Notes: generated by a model from the sequence alone, not told the origin. A stretch of DNA of 64,000 nt from Vibrio sp. Y2-5 (GCF_014596725.1 NZ_JACVEG010000009.1:1-64000); one strand, 5' to 3'; shown: positions 24,873 to 34,846, counted from the stretch's first letter. A program made the numbers and translations.

Positions 24873-25415
24873 TTACTGTTTTACCGCAGTGAAATGATCT
24901 ACTGCATTACGAATCACTTTGACCATCATATTGACGCTAACCATCACCATGACGCTGGCAGCCAACGAACCTAATCCAAACTCACTTACAGCGCCAATCG
25001 CTTCCGCACCTTGAACCAAACCATGACAAGCACTAAAGGCGGCAATACTGATCATAGAAATCCACTTAATCGCCCCTGTTTTTCGGTACGCATACAGAGC
25101 GATAGGCAATGCAATCAAAGAACCCGCCACCAATGATTCCACTTGTGACGCATTCGACCACTCTACACCGACAAAGAAACCCGCCATTAAGGCCGCTGCA
25201 AAACAAGCAATGATTTGCGCCGATTTTTTGTAGCTATAGCCTGCGGCGAAAAAGCCGATGAGAACCAAAGCCGCTAAATGGTCGACACCCGTTAACGGGT
25301 GCAAAAAGCCTTCAGAAAAGCTCGCATGCATAGCATGACCAGTATGAGCGAAACTAGGCGTACTTGCAGCGAAAAGAGAGGCACCTGTGATAATTTTGCT
25401 AAGAGATAATTTCAT
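24873..25415 (-). CDS. ureJ: HupE/UreJ nickel permease-like protein
   Basis: A 180-residue membrane protein of the HupE/UreJ family, expected to import nickel for urease. It has a signal-like first helix (residues 1-23), the family motif around HPLTGVDHLAALVLIGFFAAG with conserved His and Asp, and about six helices. It is the last gene of the urt-ure run, 48 bases after ureG, and precedes a terminator. The N-terminal HTGHAMHASF adds possible metal-binding histidines. Confidence 0.9.
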   Translation of the reverse strand: MKLSLSKIITGASLFAASTPSFAHTGHAMHASFSEGFLHPLTGVDHLAALVLIGFFAAGYSYKKSAQIIACFAAALMAGFFVGVEWSNASQVESLVAGSLIALPIALYAYRKTGAIKWISMISIAAFSACHGLVQGAEAIGAVSEFGLGSLAASVMVMVSVNMMVKVIRNAVDHFTAVKQ

Positions 25416-25463
25416 TTAAAAGTTCCTTTTTCTTTGTTACGACAGCCAATTACTGCTGCTCTT

Positions 25464-26108
25464 CTATACCTGTTCCGTGACAACTACATCTACGTCGCGC
25501 TCTGCCAACATGCCTTGCTGAACGATAAAGTCGATCACCGTTTTAAGGCCGTCACCACGAATTAGATTAGTGAACACAAACGGCTTTTCACCGCGCATTT
25601 TCTTCGCATCTCTGTCCATAACTTCAAGTGATGCGTTAACCATTGGCGCAAGATCAGTTTTATTGATAATTAGTAGATCAGACTTAGTGATACCCGGACC
25701 ACCTTTACGCGGAATCTTGTCGCCCGCACAAACGTCGATCACATACAGCGTCAAGTCTGAGAGTTCTGGGCTGAAGGTTGCGCTAAGGTTGTCGCCGCCG
25801 CTTTCCACCAGCACCAATTCCAAACCCGGATGACGGTGTTGCAGTTCGTCAATAGCAGCAAGGTTCATGGAAGCATCTTCGCGAATCGCAGTGTGCGGAC
25901 AACCACCTGTTTCAACACCCATAATTCTGTCGATATCCAACGCCTCATGGCGCATCAAAAACTCAGCATCTTCCTTGGTGTATATGTCATTGGTGACCAC
26001 CGCAAGATTGTAGTGTTCACGCATTGCCGAGCATAACTGACGTAGTAATGCTGTTTTACCGGAGCCTACCGGGCCACCGACGCCTACTCGTAAACATTGT
26101 GTGCTCAT
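25464..26108 (-). CDS. ureG: Urease accessory GTPase UreG
   Basis: A 214-residue SIMIBI-class GTPase that powers nickel delivery to urease. The P-loop is GGPVGSGKTALL (about 8-19); the nickel/zinc-binding Cys-Pro-His motif is in GGCPHTAIRED; the guanine-specificity motif is INKTDLAP. Full length for the family. Two bases separate it from ureF. Confidence 0.95.
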   Translation of the reverse strand: MSTQCLRVGVGGPVGSGKTALLRQLCSAMREHYNLAVVTNDIYTKEDAEFLMRHEALDIDRIMGVETGGCPHTAIREDASMNLAAIDELQHRHPGLELVLVESGGDNLSATFSPELSDLTLYVIDVCAGDKIPRKGGPGITKSDLLIINKTDLAPMVNASLEVMDRDAKKMRGEKPFVFTNLIRGDGLKTVIDFIVQQGMLAERDVDVVVTEQV

Positions 26109-26110
26109 AT

Positions 26111-26773
26111 TTAACTCCTAAATAATCTTGAATATTGAGTCTCATGCCATGCACTCACCATGGCAAAATTGGGTAGTGTCAGCCCGATGTTGTCGTCACT
26201 GACGGATAAACCTGTTTCGATTGCCTGCTCTATTACTGGCATCATTTCAATCAGCACTTTCTGAGCAGACGTCTGCCCAAGAGGCACTGTTTTACAAGCC
26301 ACCGTGACCTGATTTTCCAACCAAGACCACAGCCAACCTGTCGCTGCTACTTTTAGCGGCACGTTAAAGTGGACACAGGCTTTGGCGTATAACGGCAGAT
26401 AACTCATGCTGCGAGTATTGCCGTCTAGTTCAACATCCAAACTCGCCAATAACCGATGAAGAGTTTGCCCAAGTTTCTGCTCTTCCATCACCAACTCTGC
26501 GGTTTCTCGATTTGCCAGTAACACCTGTTGCCAATAGTCGATTTGGTTTAGATCGTTTAATTGCCAAGCCTGATAAAAGCGTTTTAACAGTGGCAACTCC
26601 AAATTTGCTTGCCCGCTTCTCAATAGTGGCGACAGCCATGCCTTTAAGCTTGCTTCATCCTTCACCCATTGCAGTTCCACCGCGCCTTCCAAGCCTTGGC
26701 TATAAGCAAAAGCGCCTATTGGCAAACTTGGGCTACTTAAATGCAGCAGAGATAACAACGCTGAAATTTGCAT
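26111..26773 (-). CDS. ureF: Urease accessory protein UreF
   Basis: A 220-residue all-helical accessory protein that bridges UreG and UreD on the apo-urease. The N-terminal LLHLSSPSLPIGAFAYSQGLE is the family signature (split here at positions 8-28), and the conserved C-terminal region MVSAWHETQYSRLFRS is present, which in structural work contacts UreD. Its start codon overlaps the ureE stop by one base (TAATG). Confidence 0.92.
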   Translation of the reverse strand: MQISALLSLLHLSSPSLPIGAFAYSQGLEGAVELQWVKDEASLKAWLSPLLRSGQANLELPLLKRFYQAWQLNDLNQIDYWQQVLLANRETAELVMEEQKLGQTLHRLLASLDVELDGNTRSMSYLPLYAKACVHFNVPLKVAATGWLWSWLENQVTVACKTVPLGQTSAQKVLIEMMPVIEQAIETGLSVSDDNIGLTLPNFAMVSAWHETQYSRLFRS

Positions 26774-27327
26774 TAGTGATGATGCTCCCCATGGCTTTCG
26801 ATGTGCGAATGGCTGTGTCCATGAGAATGATCATGGTCGTGATCGTGCGGCTGGTGATCATGTGAATGGTCATGCTCATGCCCGTGATGATGACCTTTAC
26901 CACTGCCATGATAAGCGCCATTTTCTGGCGTAAATTCTGCCAGTTGGGCTTCACACACCAACCCCATCATTTCCACCATCTCTTGCAATACATGATCCGG
27001 TTGGAATCGCAGCCAACATTGGCCTATCGCCATAGGAACATGGCGGTTACCCATGTGGTAACACGCCTTAGCAAAGGTTTCCCAATCATCGGTTTTCGCC
27101 GTCACGACGGATTCTTTTTCCGCAACGACAACCAATACTTGTCCGCACTCTGTGTGAAGGTAGTCACCGTGTTTGAGCACGTCACCTCGAGGTAAAAACA
27201 CTCCCACATCCAAACCTGACTGACTCATTGCTCTGAATCGACCTTTCTGACGCAGTGCAAAAGGCAAAATCACGTTATCCAACACTGCTCCATGGAAATG
27301 ATCGGAACGTCCTACAACTTTCAACAT
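26773..27327 (-). CDS. ureE: Urease nickel metallochaperone UreE
   Basis: A 184-residue nickel carrier. The N-terminal peptide-binding domain starts MLKVVGRSDHFHG and the metal-binding domain contains CYHMGNRHVPM. The C-terminal tail (about residues 142-184) is extremely His- and Asp-rich, like the nickel-storing tail of Klebsiella UreE but longer. ATG 27327 is set by AAGGAGAG; the frame stays open further upstream but runs into the ureC end. The opposite strand of the His repeat is also open, which is a composition artefact. Confidence 0.93.
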   Translation of the reverse strand: MLKVVGRSDHFHGAVLDNVILPFALRQKGRFRAMSQSGLDVGVFLPRGDVLKHGDYLHTECGQVLVVVAEKESVVTAKTDDWETFAKACYHMGNRHVPMAIGQCWLRFQPDHVLQEMVEMMGLVCEAQLAEFTPENGAYHGSGKGHHHGHEHDHSHDHQPHDHDHDHSHGHSHSHIESHGEHHH

Positions 27328-27350
27328 ACAACTCTCCTTAGTTCGGTTTC

Positions 27351-29057
27351 TCAGAACAACGAATAACGCTGTGCCAGAGGCAGTTCCGTTGCTGGGTCGC
27401 AAGTTAATAGCTGCCCATCAGCTTTCACCTCGTAGGTTTGCGGATCAACGCTGATCACTGGCATGTAGTCGTTATGAATCATGTCGTTTTTGGTCACGTT
27501 GCGACTGTTGAGACACGCGGCTAACTCGCGTTTCAGTCCTAGCGTTTGCTGTAAGCCGTTCTCCATTGCTGCTTTACTAGTGAAGGTCACAGACGTAGCT
27601 GCGCCAGCAGTGCCGAAGCCGCCAAACATATAGCGATAATGCACAGGTTGAGGCGTCGGAATCGAAGCATTTGCATCGCCCATTGGCGCAGCAGCAATAA
27701 AACCGCCTTTGATAATTAGGGCAGGCTTAATGCCGAAGAAAGCTGGCTTCCACAGCACGATATCCGCCAACTTACCTACTTCTAGAGAGCCCACAACGTG
27801 AGAGATGCCATGCGCGATAGCTGGGTTAATGGTGTATTTAGCGATGTAACGCTTGGCGCGGAAGTTATCCGCCTGACGCTCTTCATCTTCTGGCAATAAG
27901 CCGCGTTGCACTTTCATCTTGTGCGCGGTTTGCCAAGTACGACAAATCACTTCTCCCACTCGACCCATTGCCTGTGAGTCAGAAGCAATCATCGAAAAAG
28001 CGCCTAAGTCATGCAGAATATCTTCTGCCGCAATGGTCTCTTTACGGATACGAGAATCAGCAAACGCCACATCTTCAGGAATGTTAGGGTCGAGGTGGTG
28101 ACACACCATCAACATGTCGAGGTGTTCATCCACGGTGTTTACTGTGTAAGGACGAGTCGGGTTGGTCGAAGAAGGAAGCACATTCGGCTGGCCACAAGCG
28201 ACAATAATATCCGGAGCATGACCACCACCCGCACCTTCCGTATGGTAGGTGTGAATCGTACGACCTTTGAATGCCGCGAGAGTATCTTCTACAAAACCTG
28301 ATTCGTTTAACGTGTCGGTATGAATCGCAACCTGCACATCGTACTTCTCTGCCACTGCCAAGCAGTTATCGATGGAAGCTGGTGTGGTTCCCCAGTCCTC
28401 ATGCAGTTTTAAACCACATGCACCCGCTTCAAGTTGCTCTTCCAACGCTTGCGGTAAACTGGCATTACCTTTACCGAGGAAACCGAAGTTCATTGGCATT
28501 AAATCGGTACTACGAAGCATCTGAGCAAGGTTCCACGCCCCCGGTGTACAGGTAGTAGCGTTAGTCCCTGTTGCAGGTCCCGTGCCTCCACCCAACATAG
28601 TCGTCGTACCCGACATCAGGGCTTCTTCGATTTGCTGCGGACAGATAAAATGAATGTGCGCGTCGATTGCGCCAGCCGTCACTATATGCCCTTCTCCCGC
28701 AATCACTTCGGTGCTGGCACCAATATTAATCGTTACATTAGGCTGAATGTCGGGATTACCCGCTTTGCCAATTGCGTGGATCTTGCCATCTTTGATACCG
28801 ATATCCGCTTTCACAATACCCCAGTGATCAAGAATCAAAGCATTGGTGATCACGCAGTCCACCACTTCATCACGGCATTTTTGCCCTTGCCCCATACCGT
28901 CACGAATCACCTTACCGCCACCGAACTTCACTTCGTCGCCATAAGTCGTAAAATCTTTCTCAACCTGAATCCACAGCTCTGTGTCCGCCAAGCGAACTTT
29001 GTCTCCGGTTGTCGGCCCGTACATATCGGCGTACGCAGCCCTAGATATTTCTGCCAT
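27351..29057 (-). CDS. ureC: Urease alpha subunit UreC
   Basis: The 568-residue catalytic subunit hydrolysing urea to ammonia and carbamate. All active-site residues are present at the canonical numbering: His134, His136, carbamylated Lys217 (GLKLHEDWGTTP), His246, His272 and Asp360 bind the two nickels, and Cys319-His320 form the mobile flap (MVCHHLD). The enzyme should therefore be active. Ten bases separate it from ureB. Confidence 0.97.
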   Translation of the reverse strand: MAEISRAAYADMYGPTTGDKVRLADTELWIQVEKDFTTYGDEVKFGGGKVIRDGMGQGQKCRDEVVDCVITNALILDHWGIVKADIGIKDGKIHAIGKAGNPDIQPNVTINIGASTEVIAGEGHIVTAGAIDAHIHFICPQQIEEALMSGTTTMLGGGTGPATGTNATTCTPGAWNLAQMLRSTDLMPMNFGFLGKGNASLPQALEEQLEAGACGLKLHEDWGTTPASIDNCLAVAEKYDVQVAIHTDTLNESGFVEDTLAAFKGRTIHTYHTEGAGGGHAPDIIVACGQPNVLPSSTNPTRPYTVNTVDEHLDMLMVCHHLDPNIPEDVAFADSRIRKETIAAEDILHDLGAFSMIASDSQAMGRVGEVICRTWQTAHKMKVQRGLLPEDEERQADNFRAKRYIAKYTINPAIAHGISHVVGSLEVGKLADIVLWKPAFFGIKPALIIKGGFIAAAPMGDANASIPTPQPVHYRYMFGGFGTAGAATSVTFTSKAAMENGLQQTLGLKRELAACLNSRNVTKNDMIHNDYMPVISVDPQTYEVKADGQLLTCDPATELPLAQRYSLF

Positions 29058-29067
29058 CGTCAGCTCC

Positions 29068-29373
29068 TCAAACCTTACCCATCACTTCCGCGCGGAAACC
29101 GTAAACTTCCCGACTTCCATCAAGCTCAACCAACTCAACATTACGAGTCTGCCCCGGTTCAAAACGCACAGCCGTACCTGCGGCTATGTTCAAGCGCATG
29201 CCCTTGGTTTTTTCGCGCTCAAAATCGAGCGCAGGGTTGGTTTCAAAGAAATGGTAGTGACTGCCTACTTGCACAGGTCGGTCGCCATGATTCACCACTG
29301 AAATGCTCAAGGTTTTGCGGCCAGAGTTCAGTTCAATGGGCGCAGATTGCAGTTGGTATTCTCCAGGCTTCAT
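29068..29373 (-). CDS. ureB: Urease beta subunit UreB
   Basis: A 101-residue structural subunit. The family opening MKPGEYQLQSAPIELN, the motif GSHYHFFETNPALDF and the C-terminal GFRAEVMGKV are complete. Separate ureA and ureB genes show the three-subunit bacterial type rather than the fused Helicobacter type. Confidence 0.96.
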   Translation of the reverse strand: MKPGEYQLQSAPIELNSGRKTLSISVVNHGDRPVQVGSHYHFFETNPALDFEREKTKGMRLNIAAGTAVRFEPGQTRNVELVELDGSREVYGFRAEVMGKV

Positions 29374-29381
29374 ACCGCCTC

Positions 29382-29684
29382 CTACTGAATCGGGTTGTGA
29401 ACGGTGACCAGTTTGGTCCCGTCGGGAAAGGTCGCTTCTACTTGCACTTCTTCCAGTAGCTCCGCAATGCCGTCCATGACCTCGCTTTTGCTCAGAAGTG
29501 TCCGCCCTTCACTCATCAACTGAGCGACTGTTTTACCTTCACGCGCCCCTTCCATAATGGCGGCAGAGATGTATGCACTCGCTTCCGGATAGTTGAGTTT
29601 GATGCCTTTGGCCAAGCGGCGTTCAGCAACTAACGCTGCAGTAAACAGCAGCAGTTTATCCTTGTCTCTTGGTGATAATTCCAT
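29382..29684 (-). CDS. ureA: Urease gamma subunit UreA
   Basis: A 100-residue structural subunit with the conserved start MELSPRDKDKLLLFTAALVA, the helix RLAKGIKLNYPEA and the terminal TFPDGTKLVTVHNPIQ. Eight bases separate it from ureB and it follows ureD, the usual ureDABC order. Confidence 0.96.
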   Translation of the reverse strand: MELSPRDKDKLLLFTAALVAERRLAKGIKLNYPEASAYISAAIMEGAREGKTVAQLMSEGRTLLSKSEVMDGIAELLEEVQVEATFPDGTKLVTVHNPIQ

Positions 29685-29709
29685 ATCGTCCCTCTGAAAT
29701 AGTCTTGAA

Positions 29710-30570
29710 TCAGGTGTTCCAAATCCTTGGTGGGCAAGGTTCTTTGCCCATAAGCGAAGGCCTTAGCAGCTGCCAGCAACCTCGTAGTTGTTGCTGTGCC
29801 TGTTCACTACAATCGCCCAAATAGCGAACTACAATCACCCCCATACGATGGGTGACACTGAGCGTGGTTTGCTCCGTGTTGAGCGAATCTCTTAGCTTTG
29901 TCACCGCAACATCTGCGTCTTCGATACCGAAGATCACTAACGTTCCAGAAACCAGATGATGATTAAAACCACTCATTGCGGTAAGAAGCGGATCGTCAGC
30001 AGACAGATATTGGCGTTCAAGCAGAATCGGCTTGTCTTCTAAGTAAACCGCCAAACGCTGTTCAACACTGCCGCTAACAAAAGGCAGGTGGCTTTTGGGT
30101 CTACCCAAGCAAAACACATCGATGCCAACGAATTTCGCTTCACCATACAAGTTCACTCTGGTCGACAGCTTGCCGTGCGCGCCATCAAATACGATGGTTT
30201 CCATTGGCATCCATTCGCAACTGGCATTGTGTACATCGATATGAACTTGTTGACGTTGCGCGCCGCCTTGGCTGTCCGCACGATAGATTTTCCCCGCTGA
30301 AGGTGTGGTGATCAGTGCATGGCTGCTTTGTGCGCATTCCACCTGAATGCTTAGGTCATCACCTGATACCAAACCACCGGGAGGATGCAGCAGATAAACA
30401 TGACATACATCCTGCTCTGGATAGAAAGGACGCTGCACACGCAGTGGCCCTTGAAATGCCATCTGATGCATTCGAGTTTTCTCTCCGTCGTTATCAAAAC
30501 CGAGAGAGAGAAAGGCTGGCCAATGGCGCTCGGTTTGACTGATGAGATCGAACTTAGACATAAGATTCAT
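29710..30570 (-). CDS. ureD: Urease accessory protein UreD
   Basis: A 286-residue accessory protein that binds apo-urease with UreF and UreG. The family motif HPPGGLVSGDDL is clear, followed by ITTPSAGKIYR. ATG 30570 is used; an in-frame ATG three codons later (30561) is possible, as the upstream ribosome site is poor. The start lies four bases after the urtE stop, linking transporter and urease genes into one transcription unit. Confidence 0.93.
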   Translation of the reverse strand: MNLMSKFDLISQTERHWPAFLSLGFDNDGEKTRMHQMAFQGPLRVQRPFYPEQDVCHVYLLHPPGGLVSGDDLSIQVECAQSSHALITTPSAGKIYRADSQGGAQRQQVHIDVHNASCEWMPMETIVFDGAHGKLSTRVNLYGEAKFVGIDVFCLGRPKSHLPFVSGSVEQRLAVYLEDKPILLERQYLSADDPLLTAMSGFNHHLVSGTLVIFGIEDADVAVTKLRDSLNTEQTTLSVTHRMGVIVVRYLGDCSEQAQQQLRGCWQLLRPSLMGKEPCPPRIWNT

Positions 30571-30574
30571 AGCG

Positions 30575-31270
30575 CTAAACCGTTAGGTATTCTTTAACTA
30601 ACGCATCATTAAGCGCTGTCATTTCACCCATTGCCACTTGGCGTCCACGGTCAAGAATACAGAATCGATCCGCCACTTTTCTGGCAAAGGGTAGTTTCTG
30701 TTCCACCAGCAATACCGTCAGACCAATTTCTTGGTTTAAACGGCGGATGATGTCACCAATTTCAGCCACCACGTTAGGTTGTATACCCTCTGTTGGCTCA
30801 TCCAAAATCAGCAGTTTTGGATTAATAACCAATGCACGACCAATCGCAAGTTGTTGTTGCTGACCACCAGAAAGGTCACCGCCGCGACGATGCAACATCT
30901 CCTTTAACACAGGAAAAAGCTCATAGATAAAATCCGGTACGTTTTTACTTTTATCGCCTCGAATCGGCAGACCAATACGCAGGTTCTCTTCCACGGTCAG
31001 AAGCGGGAAAATTTGGCGACCTTGAGGCACATAACCGATGCCTAACGGAGCACGTTTTTCAGCTGGTAAAGTTGCTATGTCTTGACCTAAATATTCGATT
31101 TGGCCGCTCTGCGTAGCGAGTAAGCCCATTACACATTGCAGTAATGTAGTTTTACCCACGCCGTTACGCCCCATCAAACAAGTGCATTTTCCCTCTTCCA
31201 CATTGAGGTCTAAATCCCACAAGGTATGGCTCTGGCCGTAAAACTGGTTTAATCCCTTAACCGTTAACAT
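30575..31270 (-). CDS. urtE: Urea ABC transporter ATP-binding subunit UrtE
   Basis: A 231-residue ATPase of the branched-chain amino-acid/urea (HAAT) class. Walker A is GRNGVGKTT, the signature is LSGGQQQQLAIGRAL, and Walker B is LLILDEPTEGIQ. It pairs with UrtD. Its start overlaps the urtD end by seven bases. Confidence 0.95.
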   Translation of the reverse strand: MLTVKGLNQFYGQSHTLWDLDLNVEEGKCTCLMGRNGVGKTTLLQCVMGLLATQSGQIEYLGQDIATLPAEKRAPLGIGYVPQGRQIFPLLTVEENLRIGLPIRGDKSKNVPDFIYELFPVLKEMLHRRGGDLSGGQQQQLAIGRALVINPKLLILDEPTEGIQPNVVAEIGDIIRRLNQEIGLTVLLVEQKLPFARKVADRFCILDRGRQVAMGEMTALNDALVKEYLTV

Positions 31271-32103
31271 GCTTCTTCTCCCAAATAGACTTCAACCACT
31301 TTGGGGTTGCTTTGCACCTGATCCATCGTACCTTCGGCTAACACAGAACCTTGATGAAGCACCGTGACGTTTTTAGCAATGGAGCGAACAAAATCCATAT
31401 CGTGTTCAACCAACACAATGGTGCGTTCACCAGCGAGGCTGGTAAGTAGCTCGCCAGTTCTGTCCATCTCCTGATGAGTCATGCCTGCGACAGGTTCATC
31501 CACCAACAATAGTTTTGGGTTTTGCATCAGTAGCATGCCGATTTCCAACCACTGTTTTTGCCCGTGAGACAGCGCGCCAGCAAGTAGAAATCGCTGAGGC
31601 TCTAAACCAATTTGTTTCAGCACATAATCGATGTAATCAATATCCGAAGAGCTGAGTTTGGCGAACAACGTTGAACGAACGGTTTTAGCACCCGCCATTG
31701 CCAATTCAAGGTTGTTAAATACGGTTTGGTTTTCAAACACCGTCGGTTTTTGGAATTTACGGCCGATTCCTGCTTGCGCGATTTCCGGCTCACTCAGCTC
31801 AAGCAAATCAATGTTCTGCCCAAACCAAGCACTGCCACTGTCTGGGCGAGTTTTGCCAGTAATAATGTCCATCATGGTGGTTTTGCCCGCGCCATTAGGA
31901 CCAATAATGCAGCGCAGTTCGCCCTCATTGATGTACAAATTCAGATCATTAATCGCTTTAAAGCCGTCAAAACTGACCGTTAAACCTTCAAGGTAAAGTA
32001 AACAGCCATGGCCGACGCTCAGCATTGGGTTTACTTTAGGTACAAGGAAATCGTAAACATGTTCTCTGTCCGTCATTGACCTTGCAAAATCTCTTAAGCT
32101 CAT
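31264..32103 (-). CDS. urtD: Urea ABC transporter ATP-binding subunit UrtD
   Basis: A 279-residue ATPase with Walker A GPNGAGKTT, signature LSHGQKQWLEIGMLL and Walker B LLLVDEPVAGM. It has a roughly 35-residue N-terminal extension before the ATPase fold, as usual for UrtD. Overlaps urtC by four bases. Confidence 0.95.
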   Translation of the reverse strand: MSLRDFARSMTDREHVYDFLVPKVNPMLSVGHGCLLYLEGLTVSFDGFKAINDLNLYINEGELRCIIGPNGAGKTTMMDIITGKTRPDSGSAWFGQNIDLLELSEPEIAQAGIGRKFQKPTVFENQTVFNNLELAMAGAKTVRSTLFAKLSSSDIDYIDYVLKQIGLEPQRFLLAGALSHGQKQWLEIGMLLMQNPKLLLVDEPVAGMTHQEMDRTGELLTSLAGERTIVLVEHDMDFVRSIAKNVTVLHQGSVLAEGTMDQVQSNPKVVEVYLGEEAC

Positions 32104-33185
32104 GCGTTTGCCTCCTTGGTTTTGATTAAGCCAACCACACCTTTTGGCAGGAACAAGGTCACTAAAACGAACATAGCACCAAGGCTAAACAGCCATACCT
32201 CTGGCAAAGCAGCCGTTAAATAAGTTTTGGCGTAGTTCACCGCTATCGCGCCAACAACCGCACCGTACAAGGTGGCGCGTCCACCCAATGCGACCCAAAC
32301 CACTAGCTCAATTGAGTTGAGCGGAGAAAATTCAGAAGGGTTGATGATGCCCACTTGCGGTACATACAAAGCACCGGCAATACCAGCTAAAACCGCAGAG
32401 AAACAAAAGATCGCTAACTTGATGTATTCCACTTTGTAACCAGTGAAACGGGTGCGAGATTCCGCATCGCGCACAGCCATCGCAACTCGACCTAATCGAC
32501 TGACCACGATAAAGCGACACGCTAAATATCCAAGGCCAAGCGCTACACCCGATAAGATGAACAACGTAATTCGCGTTGAGTTGGCCTGTAAATCAAAACC
32601 CAGTAAGTCTTTGAAATCGGTTAAGCCGTTGTTACCACCAAAGCCCATTTCGTTACGGAAAAATGCCAGCATTAATGCATAAGTCAGCGCTTGAGTGATG
32701 ATTGATAGATACACCCCCGTTACGCGAGAACGAAACGCTAGCCAGCCAAAAACAAAAGCAAGCACACCAGGAGCTAACACAATCATTAAAGCAGCAAACC
32801 AGAACTGGTCGAAACCGTGCCAAAACCAAGGCAATTCTTTCCAGTTGAGGAACACCATAAAATCTGGCAGTTCAGGGTTGCCGTAAATGCCACGGTCACC
32901 GATCTGACGCATCAGATACATACCCATCGCATAGCCACCCAAAGCAAAGAATGCCGCATGACCTAAGCTCAGAATGCCCAGATACCCCCATACCAAGTCC
33001 ACGGCGACAGCAAGCAACGCGTAAGTTAAATACTTACCCATCAAAGTGACGGTATAAGTAGAGATATGGAACGGGTTTGCTGACCCTACCAACATGTTCA
33101 TCGCTGGAATCACACACAAAGCGACTGCCAGAACCAGTAGAAATGTCATGGTAGAGCGATCAAATAACTTCGGTTGATACACCAT
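32100..33185 (-). CDS. urtC: Urea ABC transporter permease UrtC
   Basis: A 361-residue permease of the LivM type with about ten helices and the conserved cytoplasmic loop GRVAMAVRDAESRTRFTGY. ATG 33185 follows GGAGGG at good spacing and lies two bases past the urtB stop. The frame extends further upstream inside urtB, which is not coding for this protein. Confidence 0.94.
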   Translation of the reverse strand: MVYQPKLFDRSTMTFLLVLAVALCVIPAMNMLVGSANPFHISTYTVTLMGKYLTYALLAVAVDLVWGYLGILSLGHAAFFALGGYAMGMYLMRQIGDRGIYGNPELPDFMVFLNWKELPWFWHGFDQFWFAALMIVLAPGVLAFVFGWLAFRSRVTGVYLSIITQALTYALMLAFFRNEMGFGGNNGLTDFKDLLGFDLQANSTRITLFILSGVALGLGYLACRFIVVSRLGRVAMAVRDAESRTRFTGYKVEYIKLAIFCFSAVLAGIAGALYVPQVGIINPSEFSPLNSIELVVWVALGGRATLYGAVVGAIAVNYAKTYLTAALPEVWLFSLGAMFVLVTLFLPKGVVGLIKTKEANA

Positions 33186-33187
33186 GA

Positions 33188-34846
33188 TTATCCCTCCGCA
33201 GAACGCCCTTTCTGAGGGAATAATCCTCGGGGCTTTTTCTGAATAAATAGAATGATGAACACAAGCACTAGGATTTTCGCCAGAACGGCGCCAGCCCAAG
33301 GTTCAAGAACTTTGTTTGCCACACCTAGCGACATACCCGCCACCAGCGTTCCCCATAAGTTGCCTACGCCGCCAAATACCACCACCATGAAAGAGTCAAT
33401 GATGTACGCCTGACCAAGGTTTGGTCCTACGTTAGTTAGCTGACTTAACGCAACGCCAGCAATGCCCGCAATACCCGAACCTAAACCGAAGGTCATGGCA
33501 TCGACCCATTCAGAGCGAACACCCATGGCACGTGCCATACTGCGGTTTTGCGAAACAGCGCGAACCTCAATACCTAAGCGGGTGTAGTTCAAAATCAGAT
33601 ACAAAAGGGCAAACACAATCAGACAAAACACAATGATGTATAAACGGTTTAACGTCAGACTAAGCAGAGGGTTTATTTCAATTACACCTTGCATAAACTC
33701 CGGTGTAGAAACCGAGCGATTTAGAGGTGAGAAAATAGTTCGAACCGCTTGTTGCAGGATTAGGCTGATACCAAATGTCGCTAGCAGAGTCTCTAACGGA
33801 CGACCGTACAAGAAGCGAATTACGCAGCGTTCGATCAGCACACCCACCGCAGCAGAAACAACAAATGCCAAAGGTATTGAGATAAACACTGACAAACCAA
33901 TATGTTCTGGCATTAGGGTTTGAACCACATAAGTGGTGTAGGCGCCCAACATGATGAGTTCACCATGAGCCATGTTAATCACGCCCATTACGCCAAAGGT
34001 AATAGCCAGACCAATCGCCGCCAATACCAATACCGAGCCTAGGCTTAAACCGAAAAACAGAGTTTGCGTTATGTCCGCCACTTTCTCACGCTGTTCGATG
34101 CTGCTTAATGCAATTCTGGCTGCGCCAACTAATGCGCTGTCCGGCTGGTCGCTAACAAACTGATTGAGTGCATTACGCGCTGTTGGTTGATAGCTGGGTT
34201 GGAGCATTTCAATCGCTTGTTCCAGCACACTCTCATCACTGCTGTTTTTCAAATCGTAGATAGCCAACGCTGTTGAGCCTAGGTCTTTCACTTTGGCATC
34301 AGACTCTTTCACTAAGTGATCTTTGAGGAGTTGATAACTCTCTTGGTCCATAGCACCCATTAGCTGGTTGATCGCATCAATGCGTTTATCCGGATTGGGA
34401 TGAGAAATACTCAGTGCAGCAATAGCCGCCTTTAATTTTCCACGCAGGCTATTATTGATACCGACTTTTTTAATCGCACGGGATGTCACTATCGAGGTAT
34501 CACCCTCGTTGGTTGATAAAAGCGGCTGAATCGTATAATCACGGCCCTCTTTGGCTTTAATCACCACCAATGTTTTGCTTGATTTTTCGACGTATAAGTC
34601 GCCATTGAGCAGCAACCCCAACACATCGGCAGCCCGTTCATCACCACTTTGCAGAATGCTATCAACCCCAGATTTAATTTGATTGAATTTGAGTGTTGAA
34701 ATCGCTTGTAAGCCTTCATCGAATGAAGCGCTCGTCTCGGCTTGCGCCAAAGAAGTCACACATAAGGCTGTCACTCCAAGCAACCACACCAGAGCCATTC
34801 GTCTGGTATCGGTCGCAATGGAAGAAATACACTTAATTAAAACCAT
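33188..34846 (-). CDS. urtB: Urea ABC transporter permease UrtB
   Basis: A 552-residue permease of the LivH type. The first 35 residues are a signal peptide; residues about 36-250 form a periplasmic extension with helical repeats, a feature of proteobacterial UrtB and absent from cyanobacterial forms; the remainder has about eight helices with the LivH motif GVMGVINMAHGELIMLGAY. The start at 34846 is placed by the signal peptide. The gene lies 156 bases after urtA, a gap filled by hairpins. Confidence 0.93.
   Translation of the reverse strand: MVLIKCISSIATDTRRMALVWLLGVTALCVTSLAQAETSASFDEGLQAISTLKFNQIKSGVDSILQSGDERAADVLGLLLNGDLYVEKSSKTLVVIKAKEGRDYTIQPLLSTNEGDTSIVTSRAIKKVGINNSLRGKLKAAIAALSISHPNPDKRIDAINQLMGAMDQESYQLLKDHLVKESDAKVKDLGSTALAIYDLKNSSDESVLEQAIEMLQPSYQPTARNALNQFVSDQPDSALVGAARIALSSIEQREKVADITQTLFFGLSLGSVLVLAAIGLAITFGVMGVINMAHGELIMLGAYTTYVVQTLMPEHIGLSVFISIPLAFVVSAAVGVLIERCVIRFLYGRPLETLLATFGISLILQQAVRTIFSPLNRSVSTPEFMQGVIEINPLLSLTLNRLYIIVFCLIVFALLYLILNYTRLGIEVRAVSQNRSMARAMGVRSEWVDAMTFGLGSGIAGIAGVALSQLTNVGPNLGQAYIIDSFMVVVFGGVGNLWGTLVAGMSLGVANKVLEPWAGAVLAKILVLVFIILFIQKKPRGLFPQKGRSAEG

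Noticed and set aside
26773..27195. Open frames on other strands and frames across the ureE histidine repeat
   Set aside because: The CAT/ATG-rich repeat encoding His keeps several frames open by composition alone; UreE is the family-consistent reading.
28632..29459. Long plus-strand open frame (275 codons) opposite ureC-ureB-ureA
   Set aside because: It lies antisense to urease subunits with all canonical residues, has no ribosome site and no recognisable protein character.
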